Origin: an uncultured Bacilli bacterium
GTDB taxonomy: Bacteria > Bacillota_I > Bacilli_A > RF39 > UBA660
Reading direction: 5' to 3'
DNA: 16,429 bases
Assembly (NCBI GenBank): GCA_934096735.1
Contig: CAKOMS010000017.1
Location: forward strand, 1-16,429
A model generated the notes under the pieces. It made no database searches. It was not told the origin of the DNA and saw only the letters and a program-made list of their open reading frames with translations. Both the position numbers and the translations under genes were made by a program. Positions 15,112 through 16,429 of the stretch are shown piece by piece (position 1 is the stretch's first letter; each line of letters starts with the position of its first letter).

Positions 15112-15462
15112 ATGAGTAAAAAAGAAGAATTTAAAGAGTTTATAAAAAATAAACCAGAACTAGTTGAATTCATCAAAAATAAAGAACAAACAATGCAAGG
15201 ATTTTATGAAATATATGATGTCTATGGAACTGATGAAAGTGCTTGGAAACCATATGAAAGAAGTAGTGAAACAACTACTACTCCTAAAATAACTGATATA
15301 ATGAAAAATATAAATGTTGATGAATTACAAAAACATATAAATACTGCTCAAAAAGCACTTGAGGTAGTAGAAGATTTAACAGAAAAAGGAGCAGATACTG
15401 TTAAATCTGTAATAAAAGGCCCTCTTGCAAGTAGACCACTAAATAAGTTTTTTGAGGACTAA
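15112..15462 (+). CDS. ylbD: YlbD-like putative spore coat protein
   Basis: A 116-residue soluble protein. Its start, KKEEFKEFIKNKPELVEFIK (4-23), followed by the region FYEIYDVYGTDESAWKPYE (31-49), follows the YlbD pattern (FKxFVxxHPxLI, then a W-P-Y segment) known as a putative coat protein of Bacillus. The second half (MKNINVDELQKHINTAQKAL onward) is helical and ends in GPLASRPLNKFFED. The YlbE-like gene follows after 4 bases, reproducing the ylbD-ylbE order of Bacillus, which supports both calls. The ribosome site AGGTGAT is buried in the preceding terminator stem. Identification by pattern memory; whether this lineage makes spores is not shown. Confidence 0.72.
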   Translation: MSKKEEFKEFIKNKPELVEFIKNKEQTMQGFYEIYDVYGTDESAWKPYERSSETTTTPKITDIMKNINVDELQKHINTAQKALEVVEDLTEKGADTVKSVIKGPLASRPLNKFFED

Positions 15463-15466
15463 TTCT

Positions 15467-15688
15467 ATGGAATATTTTTTACAAAAAAAACTAGAAGAAG
15501 ACAAAAGATTTAAAAGATATTTAAATGAAAATTCAAATTATATAAAATATTTAAATAGAAATCCAGAAAATTATAAAATATTTATTAAAGAAATGAAAGA
15601 ATTTTACAAAGAAAGACCAACTGATAAGTTAAATAATGCTATTGATACAATAGATATAGTAAGTAAAATTATTGGAACATTGAATTAA
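15467..15688 (+). CDS. ylbE: YlbE-like small protein
   Basis: A 73-residue protein starting at ATG 15467 with GAGGA (15454-15458) eight bases upstream; the TTG at 15452 in the same frame overlaps the ylbD-like gene and has no ribosome site, so I reject it. The core FKRYLNENSNYIKYLNRNPENYKIF (residues 14-38) matches the YlbE pattern of a helix, a tyrosine pair and L-x-R-N-P, then a basic helix ending in YKERP. The C-terminal 25 residues (DKLNNAIDTIDIVSKIIG) extend beyond the Bacillus-type ending. It follows the ylbD-like gene by 4 bases and is co-transcribed with it. Function unknown; spore association is by gene neighbourhood in Bacillus. Confidence 0.7.
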   Translation: MEYFLQKKLEEDKRFKRYLNENSNYIKYLNRNPENYKIFIKEMKEFYKERPTDKLNNAIDTIDIVSKIIGTLN

Positions 15689-15694
15689 AAAAGC

Positions 15695-15720
15695 AAAAAA
15701 ACTAGTCATCTAGTTTTTTT
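15695..15720. terminator. Bidirectional terminator between convergent genes
   Basis: AAAAAAACTAG (15695-15705), loop TCAT, CTAGTTTTTTT (15710-15720): a perfect 11-bp stem with a T-run in both directions. It serves the ylbD-ylbE pair on the plus strand and contains the stop codon of the minus-strand gene. Confidence 0.85.
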
Positions 15721-16255
15721 CAGTTAAATAATCATTTATACCATACTTCTCATCTTGTGGATCAAAAAATATTTCATATCTTGGTGGATTATAAGTAAGT
15801 ATACCCATTAAAGCATAAACAAATATAATTAAAAGTATTGATACAATCTTTTGATTTTTAATTTCACTCTTAAATAATAATCTTGTAAATATAAAGTTAG
15901 TAAGTAATATGCTAAGAAATAGTATTATAAATGTTACGATCATATTTTCTCCAATAATCCAAAATATTGGATAATACATAATTAAAAATATTGGAATATT
16001 ACATAGTGCTTCTAAAACCTTAGTTATAAAAAAATTATTAACATTACTATTAGTTTTTTTAAGAATAAAGTATTCAATAATACCATAAAGAAGCACTGTG
16101 GTATAAATCATTTTCATATGTTCCCAAACACTTTCATTTACTGGAAAAAATATACTAAATACAGAATTTGGGAACCAGTCATATAAAAAGTGTGTTAAAA
16201 AACAAAGTAAAAATGTAAAAATAGCACTTCCAATAATAATTTTATTTGACTTCAA
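15710..16255 (-). CDS. DUF6512-like membrane protein
   Basis: A protein of about 181 residues with four to five membrane segments. Signature pieces are FLTHFLYDW, PVNESVWEHMKM after the first helix, and PRYEIFFDP followed by KYGI near the C-terminus, which I associate with the DUF6512 family of Firmicutes. The conserved N-E-S-V-W-E-H cluster and the acidic C-terminal loop could bind a metal or a lipid headgroup, but no function is known. I place the start at TTG 16255-16253 because AGGTGAT lies just upstream on the minus strand; GTG at 16264-16262 is possible but overlaps that ribosome site. It is transcribed toward ylbE and divergently from the second leader copy. A gene of its own, without operon partners here. 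Confidence 0.7.
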   Translation of the reverse strand: MKSNKIIIGSAIFTFLLCFLTHFLYDWFPNSVFSIFFPVNESVWEHMKMIYTTVLLYGIIEYFILKKTNSNVNNFFITKVLEALCNIPIFLIMYYPIFWIIGENMIVTFIILFLSILLTNFIFTRLLFKSEIKNQKIVSILLIIFVYALMGILTYNPPRYEIFFDPQDEKYGINDYLTEKN

Positions 16256-16291
16256 ATATATCACCTAATAATAATATATTACAGATAAATT

Positions 16292-16297
16292 ATTATA
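16292..16297 (-). promoter_or_regulatory. Possible -10 box of the DUF6512-like gene
   Basis: On the minus strand this reads TATAAT, 36 bases before the TTG start. No good -35 is visible upstream (TAGTTT at 17 bases), so the call rests on the -10 and on the need for a divergent promoter here. Confidence 0.3.
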
Positions 16298-16327
16298 TAC
16301 AATTTATTTAATTGAAACTATTTTTTC

Positions 16328-16356
16328 TTGAATAAAAATAAATTTTATAGTATCAT
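16328..16356 (+). promoter_or_regulatory. Promoter within leader copy B
   Basis: TTGAAT-N17-TATCAT; the -10 matches consensus at five of six bases, better than copy A. It drives the truncated gene at the right edge. Confidence 0.6.
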
Positions 16357-16376
16357 TTTTATAGAAAGATAGAAAA

Positions 16377-16400
16377 TAAGTAAGAAGAAAAACTTACTTA
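16377..16400 (+). promoter_or_regulatory. Leader hairpin, copy B
   Basis: TAAGTAAG (16377-16384) and CTTACTTA (16393-16400) form an 8-bp stem around AAGAAAAA. The arms are identical to copy A while the loop differs, two bases before CTCGGAGG-type sequence in both copies. Confidence 0.6.
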
Positions 16401-16417
16401 CTCGGAGGTTGATTAAA

Positions 16418-16429
16418 ATGAAAAAAATA
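16418..16429 (+). CDS. Start of a second gene using the repeated leader (truncated by window edge)
   Basis: ATG AAA AAA ATA follows CGGAGG by nine bases, exactly as at 310. Only MKKI is visible. By leader identity it is probably a paralogue of the surface protein at 310-2212, perhaps with its own G tract and variable region, but this cannot be seen here. Confidence 0.6.

Larger units (their letters stand above)
16327..16429 (+). repeat. Repeated promoter/leader element, copy B
   Basis: The second copy of the element at 220-321, in the same orientation. It has TTGAAT (16328-16333), a 17-base spacer, TATCAT (16351-16356), the hairpin arms TAAGTAAG and CTTACTTA, CGGAGG (16403-16408) and the start ATG AAA AAA ATA. 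It lacks the 16-bp palindrome of copy A. The window ends before any G tract could be seen. Confidence 0.85.

Noticed and set aside
15452..15454. TTG 15452 as start of the YlbE-like gene
   Set aside because: It overlaps the upstream gene and contains the ribosome site itself; ATG 15467 has GAGGA at good spacing.
1..16429. A template repeat or reverse transcriptase within the window
   Set aside because: No second GC-rich stretch resembling 2015-2134 was seen, and none of the proteins carries reverse-transcriptase motifs; the DGR machinery, if real, is elsewhere.
220..16429. The two leader repeats as ends of a 16-kb mobile element
   Set aside because: The interval contains parE-parC and other core genes, no transposase or integrase is present, and the repeats include start codons and promoters, which fits a gene-family leader better.
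1..16429. tRNA, rRNA or CRISPR array
   Set aside because: No cloverleaf-like GC-rich segments, rRNA signatures or regularly spaced repeats were seen.

Overview
The window is very AT-rich, densely packed DNA using the standard bacterial code, in which TGA ends genes (for example at 5247-5249). The gene content points to an uncultured gut Bacilli lineage of the RF39 or Mollicutes-relative kind: Firmicutes-type ParE/ParC, a TagA/WecB glycan module, and three spore-associated small proteins (SpoVIF-, YlbD- and YlbE-like). The lineage is inferred from style and content only, not from a search.

Layout. 1-340: a 39-residue hydrophobic micropeptide, a GC-rich hairpin, then a promoter and structured leader. 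310-2212: a large surface-type protein gene that is out of frame because of a run of ten G just after its start codon. Its last 120 bases are an abrupt GC-rich patch with the codon pattern expected of the variable region of a diversity-generating retroelement (DGR). 2350-6391: a tight five-gene glycosyltransferase operon (TagA/WecG, WecB, GT2, DUF2304, GT4). 6429-6671: SpoVIF-like. 6796-9438: an ATP-grasp ligase paired with a BCCT transporter. 9548-10573: a membrane-anchored acidic disordered protein. 10668-15068: parE-parC. 15112-15688: ylbD-ylbE-like pair. 15710-16255 (minus strand): DUF6512-type membrane protein. 16327-16429: a second copy of the promoter/leader seen at 220-321, again ending in a start codon followed by the same KKI codons, so another gene with the same leader begins at the window edge.

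How it fits together. The most exciting part is the left edge. A surface protein appears to be diversified in two ways: on/off switching by a poly-G tract, and targeted sequence variation of its C-terminal ligand-binding loop by a DGR whose reverse transcriptase and template repeat lie outside the window. The same leader about 16 kb away suggests a dispersed, commonly regulated family. Most of the rest is ordinary housekeeping and envelope biology: polyprenol-linked glycan assembly, small-molecule uptake and ligation, chromosome decatenation, and spore-related proteins. Most operons are closed by clear intrinsic terminators.
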